A DNA stretch of 64,000 bases from Sambucus nigra (Eukaryota > Streptophyta > Magnoliopsida > Dipsacales > Adoxaceae). The first letter of the stretch is position 1. Every line of letters begins with the position of its first letter. Where the stretch lies: positions 14,299,302-14,363,301 of the forward strand of contig OX422215.1 of NCBI GenBank assembly GCA_949130495.1. Direction: 5' to 3'. This document shows, piece by piece, positions 34,801 through 46,439 of the stretch. The position numbers and the translations under genes are program-made. The notes beneath the pieces were generated by a model. It saw nothing but the letters and a program-made list of their open reading frames with translations, had not been told where the DNA came from and ran no database searches.

Positions 34801-37250
34801 TCAAATTGGGAGACCCGTGACTACGCGGTCAGTTCGCACAAGTTACATTAGTCCCGTGCGAGGTGTTCGTGCCTCTTACGGGGCCGTTTGGGGGCTGGTT
34901 TGGGCTTTCACCCTTAAATGGGTTATTTTCAAGCCCAATCTATATTTTTTGAAATTATCATCATATTCTCAAACCGGGAGACCCGTGACTATGCGGTCAA
35001 TTCGTACAACTTACATTGGTCCCGTGCGAGGTGTTCGTGCCTCTTACGGAGCCATTTGGGTGCTAGTTTGGGTTTTCACCCTGAAACGGACTATTTTTAA
35101 GCCTAATCTACGTATTTTAAAATTATCATCATAATCTCAAACCGGGAGGCCCGTGATAACACTATCAATTCGTACAAGTTAGATTGGTCCCGTGCGAGGT
35201 GTTCGTGCCTCTTACGGGATCGTTTGGGGGCTAGTTTGGATTTTCACCCTCAAATGGGTTGTTTTCAAGCCTAATCTACATATTTTTAAATTATCATCAT
35301 ATTCTCAAACTGGGAGGCCTGTGACTACGCGGTCAGTTCGTACAAGTTACTTTGGTCTCGTGCGAGATGTTCGTGCCTCTTAAGGAGCCGTTTAAGGGAT
35401 GGTTTGGGTTTTCACCCTCAATCGGGTTGTTTTCAAGCCTAATCTATGTATTTTAAAATTATCATCGTAACCCAAACCGGGAGGCCCGTGACTATGCGGT
35501 CAGTTCGTACAAATTACATTGGTCCCGTGGGAGGTTTTCATTCCTCTTACAGGGACGTTTGAGGGCTGGTTTGGGTTTTCACCCTCAAATGGGTTGTTTT
35601 CAAGCCTAATCTACGTATTTTGAAATTATCATCATAATCTCAAATTAGGAGTCCCGTTAATACACTGTCAATTTGTACAAGTCCCGTGCGAGGTGTTCGT
35701 GCCTCTTACGGGGTCGTTTGGCGGCTGATTTGGATTTTCACCCTTTAAGGGCTTGTTTTTAAGCTTAATCGATATATTTTCAAATTATCATCATATTCTC
35801 AAAACGAGAGGCCCGTGACTATGCTGTCAATTCGTACAACTTATATTGGTCCCGTGCGAGGTGTTCGTGCCTCTTACAGGGCCGTTTGGGGGCTAGTTTG
35901 GGTTTTCACCCTCAAACGGCTTATTTTCAAGCCTACTCTACATATTTTGAAATTATCATCATATTCTCAAATTGGGAGAGCCGCGACTACGCGGTCTATT
36001 CGTACAAGTTACATTAGTCCCGTGCGAAGTGTTTGTGCCTCTTACGGTGCCGTTTGGGGGCTAGTTTAGGTTTTCACCCTCAAACGGGTTGATTTTAAGC
36101 CCAATCTACGTATTTTGAAATTATCATCATATTCTCAAATCGGGAGACCCGTGACTATACGGTTAGTTCATACAAGTTACATTGGTCCCGTGCGAGGTGT
36201 TCGTGCCTCTTACGTGGCAGTTTAGGGGCTGGTTTGGGTTTTCACCCTCTAACGAATTATTTTCAAGCCTAATATACGTATTTTGAAATTATCATCATAA
36301 TCTCAAACTGGGAGGCCCGTGACTACACTATCAATTCGTACAAGTTACATTGGTCCCGTGCAAGGTGTTCGTGCCTCTTACGAGACCGTTTGGGCGCAGG
36401 TTTGGGTTTTCCCCCACAAACAACTTATTTTTTAAGCTTCATCGATATATTTTCAAATTATCATCATATTCTCAAATCGGGAGACCCATGACTACACAGT
36501 CAGTTCGTACAAGTTGAATTGGTCTCGTGCAAGGTGTTCGTGTATCTTACGGGGCGGTTTGGGGGTTAGTTTGGGTTTTCACCCTTTAAGGACTTAATTT
36601 TAAGCTTAATCGATATATTTTCAAATTATCTTCATATTCTCAAATCGAGAGGCTCATGACTATGCGGTCAGTTCATACAAATTACATTAGTCCCGTGCGA
36701 GGTGTTCGTGCCTCTTATGGGGCCGTTTGGGGGCTAGTTTGGGATTTCACTCCTTTAAGGTCTTGTCTTTAAGCTTAATGGATATATTTTCAAATTATCG
36801 TCATAACCTCAAAACGAGAGGCCTATGACTACATTATCAATTCGTACAAGTTACATTGATCTCGTGCGAGGTGTTCGTGCCTCTTACGGGGCCGTTTGGG
36901 CGCTAGTTTGGGTTTTCACCCTCAAACGGCTTGTTTTTAAGCATAATCTACGTATTTTGAAATTATCGTCATATTCTCAAACCGGGAGACCCGTGACTAC
37001 AGGGTCAGTTTGTACAAGTTACATTGGTCCCGTGCGAGGTGTTTGTGCCTCTTAGGGGGGCGTTAGGGGGCTGGTTTGAGTTTTCACCCTCAAACGGGTT
37101 ATTTTCAAGCCTAATCTACGTATTTTAAAATTATTGTCATAATCTCAAACCGGGAGACCTGTGACTACGCGGTCAGTTTCTACAGGTTACATTGGTCCCG
37201 TGCGAGGTGTTCGTGCCTGTTTGGGGTTGTTTTGGGTTTTCATCCTTTAA
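31825..37250 (+). repeat. 168-bp tandem repeat array inside the CACTA element
   Basis: About 32 head-to-tail units. Landmarks within each: GTCCCGTGCGAGGTGTTCGT, then GCCTCTTACGGGGCCGTTTG, TTTTCACCCTCAAACGG, TCAAGCCTAATCTACG and GGGAGACCCGTGACTACG. Distances between successive GTGCG landmarks are 168 bp (34856, 35024, 35192). Two main unit types exist: one with CTCAAACGGGTTATTTTCAAG and one with CTTTAAGGGCTTGTTTTTAA and AGCTTAATCGATATATT. Since 168 is 56 codons, one plus-strand frame stays open across units (for example 34649-35134) and repeats a peptide with SPVRGVRASYGAVWGLVW. This is a consequence of the period and is not taken as a gene. Confidence 0.95.
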
Positions 37251-38199
37251 CGGTATGTTTTCAATCAATTTAGATCGTTTATTGATTTTAGAAAATTTTG
37301 ACCTAGTAGCATTTGTTTATTCGTTAAATCCAACATGTTTTAACATTTAAAATAAACTCAACAGCAACAACAAATTCCAAAACCAAACTACCAGCAAATC
37401 CCTTCCACCAATTTAACTAAATAAGCTCATAAAGTAAGCCATGAAGTGATTTTCAAACTTTAAAAGGAATGATCAGATATAGAATGAAAAAGACAAACTA
37501 TAAATGCTGAGTAGAAATAATTCATTACATTTTAAAAGGTTAATGAATGGGTACTAAATAATAGTTACCTATAGTAACTTGATTAAGATTTGATGGAACT
37601 GGCCTGAGTTGAACCTTTATAAAATAAAACCAAACAAATCACTGGCACCCTATGATGGCCTTTTGATCTCCAAACCTCCCCAATACCTGCATTCAATTCC
37701 CACCCAACACTCGATCAAACTCTTTAATATTACAGTACCCATATATGATTATACACACATGTGTGTGAAATTGATAACATGTCCCTTTTATGAGTATAAT
37801 TGGGTATCATTACATGCCATTAGGACACGCGTTATATTGTGCTTTATTATATGGATATGTATCGATATAAATTAACACATTTGTGCATATTGTGAATAAT
37901 CTACCTTTGATTGTGCTTAAGATGTATTGAATTGATTTAGCGATCAAAGATTGTGATGGAAGATGATCATGGTTAATCTTTTTATGAAAGTAGTCTGTGA
38001 AAGAACTTGGGATCTCCATTCAAGGTGCTCAAAACAAGAAGTGTCATTCTTTGTACGGTTTTGCCTTCAAATAAAAACTTGGGATCTCCTACCTACTCAT
38101 AAAAATCCACATGTCCATTACATATAAGAACATATCAGAAAGTCAAATGGTTCAATATATAATGAAATAAATAAATATTCACATTAATTTTTCCCTCAC
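37251..38199. other. CACTA interior, right of the tandem array
   Basis: AT-rich sequence with no recognised gene; short frames only (for example 37609-37875). It could be intron of a former transposon transcript on the minus strand (see 38200-38238). Confidence 0.45.
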
Positions 38200-38238
38200 C
38201 TGTAAATCAACAATGGGAGGCACTTCAATCTCCTCCAT
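38200..38238 (-). pseudogene. Possible mini coding exon in CACTA element
   Basis: On the minus strand an ATG opens 13 codons ([13 protein letters not shown]) that end exactly at a strong splice donor, CAG/GTGAGG. The upstream side is also less AT-rich than its surroundings. It may be a first coding exon of a lost transposase or of a captured host gene. The evidence is short, so confidence is low. Confidence 0.3.
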
Positions 38239-38911
38239 TTTTGTCGCTAGCGAGAAACAGGCCACAACTAACAATTGGACTATCCAAGCTTTACCCCTCT
38301 ATGTGCACATTAACAATGTCACAAACGTGAACAGGCACAATTATCATTTAAACACTTAAATATTAATATGAGATTATTATGCCCTAAAATGCATTTTGTA
38401 CACATTGAACCATTTTTGTGCCAAAAAATGCATTTTGTTGCAAAACAAAAAAAAACATTTCAAAAATTAATATGAGAAATACCTCAGAGGGGCGGCAACA
38501 GCCTTGGAGGGAGTGGTCCCTGAGTGGGCCTTTGAAAACACAATCACCTCACGTGCTTGGAAATACCATCACCCCCATCAGATCTTGCCAAGAAAACACA
38601 ATCACCTCCTATATCACCCACCCTAAGACTACAAATGTTAACTGCACATGGCTTTCTCTTTCCTAAGCTGAACTATTGAAAAGTTATCTCCACATGCCAT
38701 AAATTTGATATCTTGATGCAAATGATAATACATTATTAAAAGCTATTTGTATTTACTAACAAACCATAGAACTCCCAAATGATTCCATTACTCTTTTAGC
38801 ATATAAAAACAAAACACAACTTCAAAATTAATTAAGACCCAGAATTAGAAACTATACAATTTATTCAAAGTCTTAGCTTCACAAATACGTCAACTCTTAT
38901 ATTGTTCACAA

Positions 38912-38912
<1 letters not shown>

Positions 38913-39007
<95 letters not shown>
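38913..39007. repeat. (CA)n(TA)n microsatellite
   Basis: Uninterrupted CA dinucleotides with one A interruption, changing to TA dinucleotides. Confidence 0.95.
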
Positions 39008-39009
<2 letters not shown>

Positions 39010-39280
39010 AAAGATGATTTTTTTTTACAAAAGTTCAACTTAGAGGGTATAACTAGTTAGAGGCACAAACCAAATATCTTTATCCCCAAATAAATCAAAT
39101 CATATTATAAAAAATAAATAAAAATGTGTGACACACAAAAGATAAGTCTTGATAACAAAGTGTGCACACAAATAAATAAATAAACTCTCCAAACCAAAGA
39201 CCCAAACAATTTCAAATTTTAATTCCAATTTAAATCAAATTAGATTTAAAATAAAATAAAATAAAATTATTTTATTAAAC

Positions 39281-39286
39281 AAATCA

Positions 39287-39329
<43 letters not shown>
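39281..39329. repeat. (TA)n microsatellite left of MITE
   Basis: TA dinucleotide tract directly abutting the MITE end at 39330; the matching tract on the other side starts after a TC run. Confidence 0.9.
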
Positions 39330-39331
<2 letters not shown>

Positions 39332-39724
39332 CAGGCTCCTGTGCACACTAAGTTTGCACACTAACTTTGCACATTACCTTTTAAAAGTGGTAAAAAAAAT
39401 ATTTTTGAGTTGATTTTTTTTGTGTGATATTTAAACATTTCAAGGAACCCATATAAAAAAAATCAGCTCAAAAAACTTTTTTTGCTATTTTTAAAAAATC
39501 GGTCAAACTTTCGCAGTTTTTAAGCCCTTTAAAAACTACGAAAGTTTGACCGATTTTTTAAAAATAGCAAAAAAAGTTTTTTTGAGCTAATTTTTTTTAT
39601 GTGAGTCCTTTGAAATGTTAAAATATCACATAAAAAAATTGGTGTGCGCCAGCACTAAGTTTGCACACTTTTAAAAGGTAATGTGCAAAGTTAGTGTGCA
39701 AACTTAGTGTGCACAGGAGCCTGC

Positions 39725-39725
<1 letters not shown>
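39330..39725. mobile_element. Fold-back MITE, 396 bp
   Basis: The ends are inverted: GGCAGGCTCCTGTGCACACT at the left and its complement AGTGTGCACAGGAGCCTGCC at the right. The inverted repeat extends almost to the centre, through AAGTTTGCACACTAAC, ACCTTTTAAAAGTG, AAAAAATCGGTCAAACTTTC and back. Both sides are TA/TC tracts, suggesting a preference for TA-rich targets. Superfamily not assigned. No coding capacity. Confidence 0.88.

Positions 39726-39777
<52 letters not shown>
39726..39777. repeat. (TC)n(TA)n microsatellite right of MITE
   Basis: A TC run followed by a TA run, directly abutting the MITE. Confidence 0.95.
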
Positions 39778-39789
39778 AAGAAGGAAAGA

Positions 39790-40130
39790 AATTACCTCAA
39801 CTCAAGATCCCAAAACAACAACAAAAAAATGATGTTGCCAGAAAAATAGGTCGGAAACCCCTTCAAGATCGGAACTCCCAAACCGAGAAATGGAAAACAC
39901 GAGGTCACCGCAAGGGACACCATGACACCGGATAAACAAAAACCCGAAACCACGCCGAAAAATAGGGGCGACGACAGCGGATAAACCCAAGGGGGGAGAT
40001 GACGCAAGGAGGAATAGGGGCGACGGCAGCGGCAGAGAGAATAAGAGGGGTAAGGCTTGGGTTTTTGGTCGAGAGAGAGGAGGGAGCGGGGGAGAAGATG
40101 AGGGAGGAAAGAGAAGAGGGAAACTAAAGT
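39790..40130 (-). other. GC-rich exon-like block in CACTA element
   Basis: This is the most GC-rich part of the CACTA element. On the minus strand it is pyrimidine-rich (CTTCTCTTTCCTCCC), like a plant 5' leader, and its reading frame (39802-40137) is open with Leu, Pro and Ser. It ends with TTGAGTTGAG/GTAATTTC, a plausible splice donor near 39795. It starts directly inside the right subterminal repeats, where CACTA transcripts usually begin. It may be the leader exon of a transposon transcript, or captured host DNA. Confidence 0.4.
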
Positions 40131-40312
40131 GTGCCAAAATTTTAAGGTATTTTATACCCTAGTCAAGTGTTCTTAATTTTGGCACACTTTAAGACAGTGC
40201 CAAACTTTAAGACTGTTTTAAAGTGTGCCAAATTGTCATTAAACCGTGCCAGAATTTGGCACAGTTTAAAACATTGCCAAATTTTTAATGGCAGGGTGTG
40301 CCAAAGTGTTGT
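40131..40312. repeat. CACTA right subterminal repeats
   Basis: Repeats of TTTGGCACACTTTAA, AAGTGTGCCAAA, AACCGTGCCAGA and TTGGCACAGTTTAAA in both orientations; counterparts of 31045-31310. Confidence 0.85.
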
Positions 40313-40325
40313 TTTTGGTGTAGTG

Positions 40326-40727
40326 TGGTATGGGAGAAAATTGTTCCTCTGAATATAACTAACTTCTTTCCCGTGAAGGACCTGATTGAGTTGTTGAGAA
40401 TGATATTGGGGCCATCGTAGTAGCACCGCCAGTCGTCTACCCGTATATCTCGGTCTGTTGGGGAGGCTAGTTTCATAACTGGAGATTATCTTAAGTGGCT
40501 ATAAAAGTGGGTGGTTACGAAGATTTTTGATGAAGAGACTGTTCATTTATGGCTTGTGATGTTCGACACTTTGGAGGAAGGTGTTGTGGTCTCGTCCAAC
40601 TGATTAAGGCATATGGCCGCACGGAGAGGCTTTGGAGTCACAACTAGGGGTGGGATTATTGGGGTCCTTCAAAGACCAGCAATGATGATAAAGCGACTCC
40701 ATCAGGCATCTAAAGACGGGTCTTGGG
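40326..40727 (+). pseudogene. E2 antisense gene B, 3' part
   Basis: Continuation after the CACTA insertion: pieces reading KIVPLNITNFFPVKDLIELL and ITGDYLKWL with WLVMFDTLEEG align with E1 QIVPLRTLDFFLVEDLREH, SEDYMKWLW and WFVVSDTIEGG. The end near 40727 is set by a stop after a KRLHQASKDGSWV-type stretch. Frameshifts and stops are present. Confidence 0.68.
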
Positions 40728-41229
40728 TATGAAATGGGTGGTGTGGTAATGTAAAGATTTTGAGAAGGTTGGGTAGGTTCTGAGACATTTATGCGAAGTT
40801 TGTTTAGGTTTTTCTTTTTTGTAGAGTTTATAATGTTGTGGGTTGTTAGGGTTTGTGATGTTTTTGTAAGTCTTATAAGGTAGTGGGTTATTATTCATTC
40901 TCACTACTATAATCTCATGTAATAGTTGTACCCCTATTTTTAAAAACAAGAATAATGATATTTTTTTGGGTCTTTAATGAATTCTTGTGTTTGAACTATC
41001 TATATTGATCGCTAAGGAATACATAATCCTTTTGCTCGTTTAAATGATTAGGGAGACCATCGTTATTGAAGGGAGAAAAGAATAGCATTTTGTGAGAGAG
41101 AGAGTATTGTGCCTATATGTGTATCATGGGTTGCCTACGTACCTCTGTGAGGTTTGAAAATTTTGAGATTCTCTTTTTTACACAAGGGTGATTCTTGAGC
41201 GATGATCAGGTCCTATATAGCTTTGAGGA
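40728..41229 (-). other. E2 spacer between pol and antisense gene B
   Basis: Non-coding. On the minus strand the part at about 40975-41045 (CAAAAGGATTATGTATTCC) matches E1 11897-11920. A GA-rich run occurs at 41095-41105. The word TTGCCTACGTACCTCTGTGA (41129) is an LTR-type motif of Tat elements and may be a small LTR fragment. Confidence 0.55.
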
Positions 41230-42138
41230 GAGAGAGTGCAAGATATTTTTTTTAGAATAAAATGGAATGTTGACTAGACCCTCCATTTCATCTCTATCGA
41301 GTTCTGCAAGCATAGTGGTGCCACCAAACAGGATCTTTTTCATAATTTAAGTGGCATTCCAATTGGGCTTGAATTTTCCTCTCGAATCGGAGACAGGTTC
41401 TATGATTTACCTTTAGGAAAGATATCTTTTGTGGACATCGCAGTCCTTAACGTTTTTATTGAATGATTGCGTAATATGGAGATGGTACCTTTGTATATGA
41501 TATAGGACTTTCTACCACCTTTAGCCTACGAACACAAGTTCGACGTAATGATTTTGATGGCAATCTTCCTCATTAACTTGAATTTCGAGAATAACTCGCA
41601 GATATGATACTTCAAGTTTCACAGGGAGGACCACCTCCATGACTTATACCCGATAGTAGGGAGTAGCGATAGTAGGTGTTCTGATGGAAGTGTGGTAGCC
41701 TCAAAGAGCATATGGGAATCGGTCGACCTATTCTCTGCAACTTTCAATCATCTTGTTAATGATAGTCATGAGGCTTTTATTGGCAGCATCGACAATGCCA
41801 TTGGTTTGTGGCTCGTAAGGAGAGGACTTGTGAATTTGGATTTCGTACTCGTCAACTAGTTATGTGACCTCAGCCTCAAAATGGAGTCCATTGTCTGACA
41901 CCAACTCATGAGGACTCTGTGGTGACAAATTATGTTCTTTCTAATGAATCCGGCTGCTTTATTCACATTTAGTAACGCATATGACTCGGTTAGACCCATT
42001 TTTTGAAGTAGTTAATGGCAACCAGGATGAATACATGCTCATTTCAAGCTCTCGGAGTGACTTTCTTTATGATGTCTATGCCCCAAATGGAAAATGGTCA
42101 AGGAGAAGTCATGTTGTATAGCTCCCGAGGAGGAAAAT
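41230..42138 (-). pseudogene. E2 integrase, core and C-terminal part
   Basis: Minus strand: PRELYNMTSP, then PFSIWGIDIIKKV (first catalytic Asp kept), NEHVFILVAINYF, then HELVSDNGLHFEAEV (second Asp kept) and NGIVDAANKSL, where Asp stands for the catalytic Glu. Further on are NKMIESCRE, and near 41270-41420 the C-terminal GKFKPNWN and LAELDRDEMEGLVN. Stops occur (for example after SCRE, and after NYFKKWV) and a frameshift precedes the C-terminal part. The N-terminal side is separated by the insertion 42139 to about 46670. Inactive. Confidence 0.85.
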
Positions 42139-44134
42139 TGTAACAACTCACTCAATATGGTAAATCAAACCCTTATAAATATAAAATTCCTAGTTAAACC
42201 CCAGACTTTTGTAAAATTACCAAAATGACCCTAAACAATAATTATGCAAGTATTTCACCTTGTCCTACCAATTTAATCCAAACTTGAACCCAAAGTTTTA
42301 TCAATTTCTATATATTTGGTATTAACAACAAGAACCAATCCCCTAAGTTTGAGAAATTACACATAATCCCCTAAAACTTTCAAAAATTAACATATAAGTC
42401 TTAAAAACTAAGACAAAACTACCCAAGGACCCAAACTTGAACCTAAATTTATTTCCACTTTTGCCCCTGCAGATGTGGTCCAAGTAGCTGCCTCCCTGAA
42501 AGTGTACCACATGGTTAAACCATTATGTACCCACATGGAGCCTTACTAGGAACTAGGCCAAACCAAGTTAAAACTCACCTAACTTTCTACCAATCATCTC
42601 TCCCCAACGAACTCTATATAAACTCTAAATTACCTATGTGAAAACCCCACCCAGCTCAGTGTTTTACAAAGTAAACTGTTGAGATTTTGTGTATCTTTAT
42701 CGTTTGACAAATGAATTTCATTTCTAAGAATTTAGTTATGTTTCTTCACTTCCTTAAAATAAAAATACGTATCTACGTGTAAGTTTTAACGTGTGAATGG
42801 CACTGAACAATCTTAAATGCCAAAAAAACTCTACTTAAGCTTGAGCTTCAACGGTGGATTTTGTACCCGTGACTTTGAACCAGTTTCAAAGTGGGCAAAT
42901 TTAAGCTCTGGTCTAAGAAACACAAGTGCAATGTTTGATTGAGCAAAAACCAAGTTTCAATGCCCCCAAATTTAAGTTTAAAAAATTCGGCCCTGAGATT
43001 TTCAGAATTTAAATTCAGAGGTTATGATCAACCAAAATCCTTCAAAACAACCCGTTTGATTACATTTTAAATATAAAATAAAACTATCACCATGCCGAAA
43101 CCCAAATAATATCCTACAATCTCAAATTTCCAGGTCAAACTTTCGCCATTTTTACAGAATTTCAAAAACTCGAACCAGTCCACCAAAATCTTTGAAACTA
43201 ATATGGTGGGATTCCTCTCAAAAAATTACACAAATTTCATTCATGAATCAACTTAAACAGTATTTCAAAATGGTTCAAATATAAGGTCAAAGTTTTCAAT
43301 CCATGAAGTCAACCAATCAAGGATTGAAGATGATGTAGGCTACACGCATGAGAATGGAGGTCAAACCAGACATTTATGGGATTTGACCCAACACGTGAGG
43401 TCGTGTCCCCAATTGGAAAAATCTAATTTTTTCCAAAAATTCTATTTTTTAATTCTGAAAAAATGATATATTACATCACCATGTTTGGATTTATTAAAAG
43501 CACAGTCTCGAGAAAAGTAGGTTTAAGGTTCAAAAAGTTAAACTTTTCATTTACACTTAACCTCTGGTAGTTTTCCAAGTATTTCAAAACTGCCCCCAAC
43601 TTTTTACATATTTTCCTTAGGCTAAATATAGACATTTTATCTCTTTCCACTAAACTTAAATGAAAATACAAAGTAGGGAAAATATATACCTTTAAACTTT
43701 TTGAAATTGTGCAATTACCCCTACCAGTTATTTTACTCTGAAAACTTTATGAATTTAACTCCACTACATACTATGACATTACTTTTAGACTAATACTATA
43801 AACTTATGGTCTCCCTGATTTCAAAATATCCAATCCACTATCATGATTTATATGTTCAAACTTTAACCCGTACTTAAAAACTAGATGATTTTGTTTCAAT
43901 ATTATACTTGAGCTTTTATCCTTGAAATTATTGTATTTTTTACATCACTATGTCATAGCCCCTGAACTCATGTCCTCATTTACGAACTATTTTGTGTAGT
44001 TCATGTTCAATCGTGAATATTGATTCCCACTTTATTCAGTTTATTCTCTAGACCCGATGTAAACGCTGGAAAGCTATTTGTAAATGCGGGGAATCTCTGA
44101 TAGAAATTTGTGAATGAAGGGGTGGTCCCTCTAT

Positions 44135-45295
44135 TGTGTGTGCTGTTTAGGTGGAAATAATTGTTTAAAACTTTTTCAATTTTATTAAGCACCAATTTTA
44201 TGAATCAAATTTCAATTAAGCTAATTTTATCTTCTTAACCCTAAACATGCATTTACCTAAGATTAAGCAAGATAATGTAAAGAATGATCACAAAACACAA
44301 GAACACACCGATGTACGAGGAAATCACTACGGGAAAAAAGCTCATACAACCCAGGTCAGATAATCACTATGGTATGGAATTTACAAAGGAAGAATTACAG
44401 TCTTACTCAATGACTCAATCCCATAAGTCTTGATGCCTCTTCTTCTCTTCAACCGCTCATTCACAGTGCAATTTAGGACTCCACCTATGCAAGCTCAATA
44501 ACAAATAAGTCCACGCATCTCTCAGTATTCATCGATATAACCTCAGCAATCATCAATCAGTAAGTACGGAATCCACCACACGAAACCAGGTCTTTAAATC
44601 ATAAAGAATGAAACAATGGTGCAAACACATGATCTCTATGATATATGGTTATGTAAAACTCGAAATTTGTAAACACAAAGGATGTTTTATGCTTTTGAAA
44701 CCTTTGGTAACCAATTGCAGAAAACATATAGGTTCTATTATGTTCTGTATGATTTCCACGCTCGTTTTTCTGAGCAAAAGATGCCTTAAATAATACTTTT
44801 GAGGCGGCGCGTTGTTCTGACGAAATCATGATGTCGTTTGAACAAGACATATATCTCATTAGAAATAAATATGCATGTCATTTGAATGACTCCACAATGT
44901 CATTTGAATTGTTGTTAAAGTCGTTTGAACCACATAAAAATTAAGGAAAAATTTTATACGACTTTAAGCACGAGATAACTCAGAAAAATCATTTTAAAAA
45001 TATTTTCAAATACTATTTACATAAAATAACATCCTTAAAAAAATTTACCAAGTATCCATAAACCATTATGCATCCATACCTGAGAGAATCTCAAAAAACC
45101 AATGTGAAGACGTGAAACATGCACCAAAACTTGGCATGACCTATCTTTCAATCTTGGCCACTACATCTTCAATACAACGTCATAAGCTTAATGGGAATCA
45201 TGACAAGTAAAATCATTCCTATGACTCAAAGTTGTTTTTGTCCAAAATAATGCCAATACATACAAATTGACACTATTTGAAAATTCGTCCTTACA
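44135..45295 (-). mobile_element. Solo Sirevirus-like LTR (LTR7)
   Basis: Minus-strand start TGTAAGGACGAATTTTC at 45295. It aligns with the other LTRs through CCCTAAACATGCAT (44231), GGAATCCACC (44569), the palindromic cluster (44831-44932) and the TATA-like TATTATTTAAGG on the minus strand (44785). Flanks CTCTAT (44129-44134) and CTCGAT (45296-45301) look like a target duplication with one mismatch. No internal region is attached, hence a solo LTR from recombination. Confidence 0.78.
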
Positions 45296-46439
45296 CTCGA
45301 TAAACCTCTACAACTGATGAATTCAAAGGCACAACCTACTTTAATTACACCCTCAAATGTGGCATAACCGTGCATCCTATTAAACTTTGATTGTAGTAAA
45401 CCCTAAAATTTATAACCCTTATAGGTGAAACCCCAAATAGCGTACCTTAAGATTCAGAGGTTAGACCTTAGTATACCACAGCGGTTCTAATTGGCCTGTA
45501 GGACTCAGATGTTAAGTGCCTAGTTTATTTTTCTACATACTTATGAGTTCCACTCTAGCTAGGTGTCCTAAGCCATTTTTATTATTCCCCAATTAATTGA
45601 GTCAATTGTCCAAAGGTTTTAGGTGATATTGTAACTGTATTGCTACGCACTTTAAGCCCCTATAATCGATAATTAATGGGTTATCTTGTTATAGTCTGAT
45701 CCTTTATATTTGTAACTCAATAAACAACCTATCCAGTTACGAATCACCATATAATTCTTTTAAATATCATTAGACTCCAGTATACCCTTGTCCGTACTAT
45801 AATATTTCACTTTTCTTCGAACTACTACAAATGTGTTACAACATCTGCAATATTAATCCTCAATATGCTTTGACAACACTTACTACTATTACTTATCATA
45901 GAAATATATCTACTTGGAACATATGTTTAATTATTTTCCTTCCAAATGGACATTGAGATAGAAGAAGGAGAAATACTACCCTCTCTTATTGACTTTTATT
46001 CAATTTTAGAATTAATTTCAGTAACATATATGTGGACAATAGCTGACAAGGATGGTAATTCCTACTGGAACATCTATATCACAAATTCTTAGCTCCCGTG
46101 ACCCCTTAGTGTCCCCTAAAGTTATATATTTTAAGCCACTTATCCTATCTTTATACTTTTGTTTTATGTAGACCCCGTTATGTAATAAGATGTTATGCAT
46201 CCCCTAATAACAAAAGTTTAATTCTGCTTTCGTTTAAATTATTTATTGTTATAACCATGGCTCATTGGTTAACATAAAGCATAAAACCACGATCGTGAGA
46301 ATATGATATCAAAGCTTTGCTAGGTTTTATGCCTATACCGGATCGAGTATAAGAATCTTCCGTCTTCATACAACCTATAAACTTATTATTATAAAATCTC
46401 CCTTGTTACATTCTAGCACTCATATTGTGTTATGATCAT

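Larger units (their letters stand above)
31030..40325. mobile_element. Non-autonomous CACTA (En/Spm-like) transposon
   Basis: The right end reads TTTTTGGTGTAGTG, i.e. CACTACACCAAAAA inverted. The left end reads ACTACACCAAAA, the first C being lost. A 3-bp target duplication TGG flanks it (31027-31029 and 40326-40328), and removing it restores the gene B reading seen in E1 (QFGWEQIVPL against VGWEKIVPL-like). CACTA termini, 3-bp TSD and dense subterminal repeats (TGGCACGGTTT-type) define the superfamily. There is no transposase gene. The interior is a 168-bp tandem array, microsatellites, a MITE and GC-rich exon-like DNA. Confidence 0.92.

Noticed and set aside
31835..37055. Series of 60-161-codon frames on the plus strand taken as a repeat protein gene
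   Set aside because: They follow from the 168-bp period being a multiple of three. Stops fall at different places in different units, and there is no common start or flanking gene structure.
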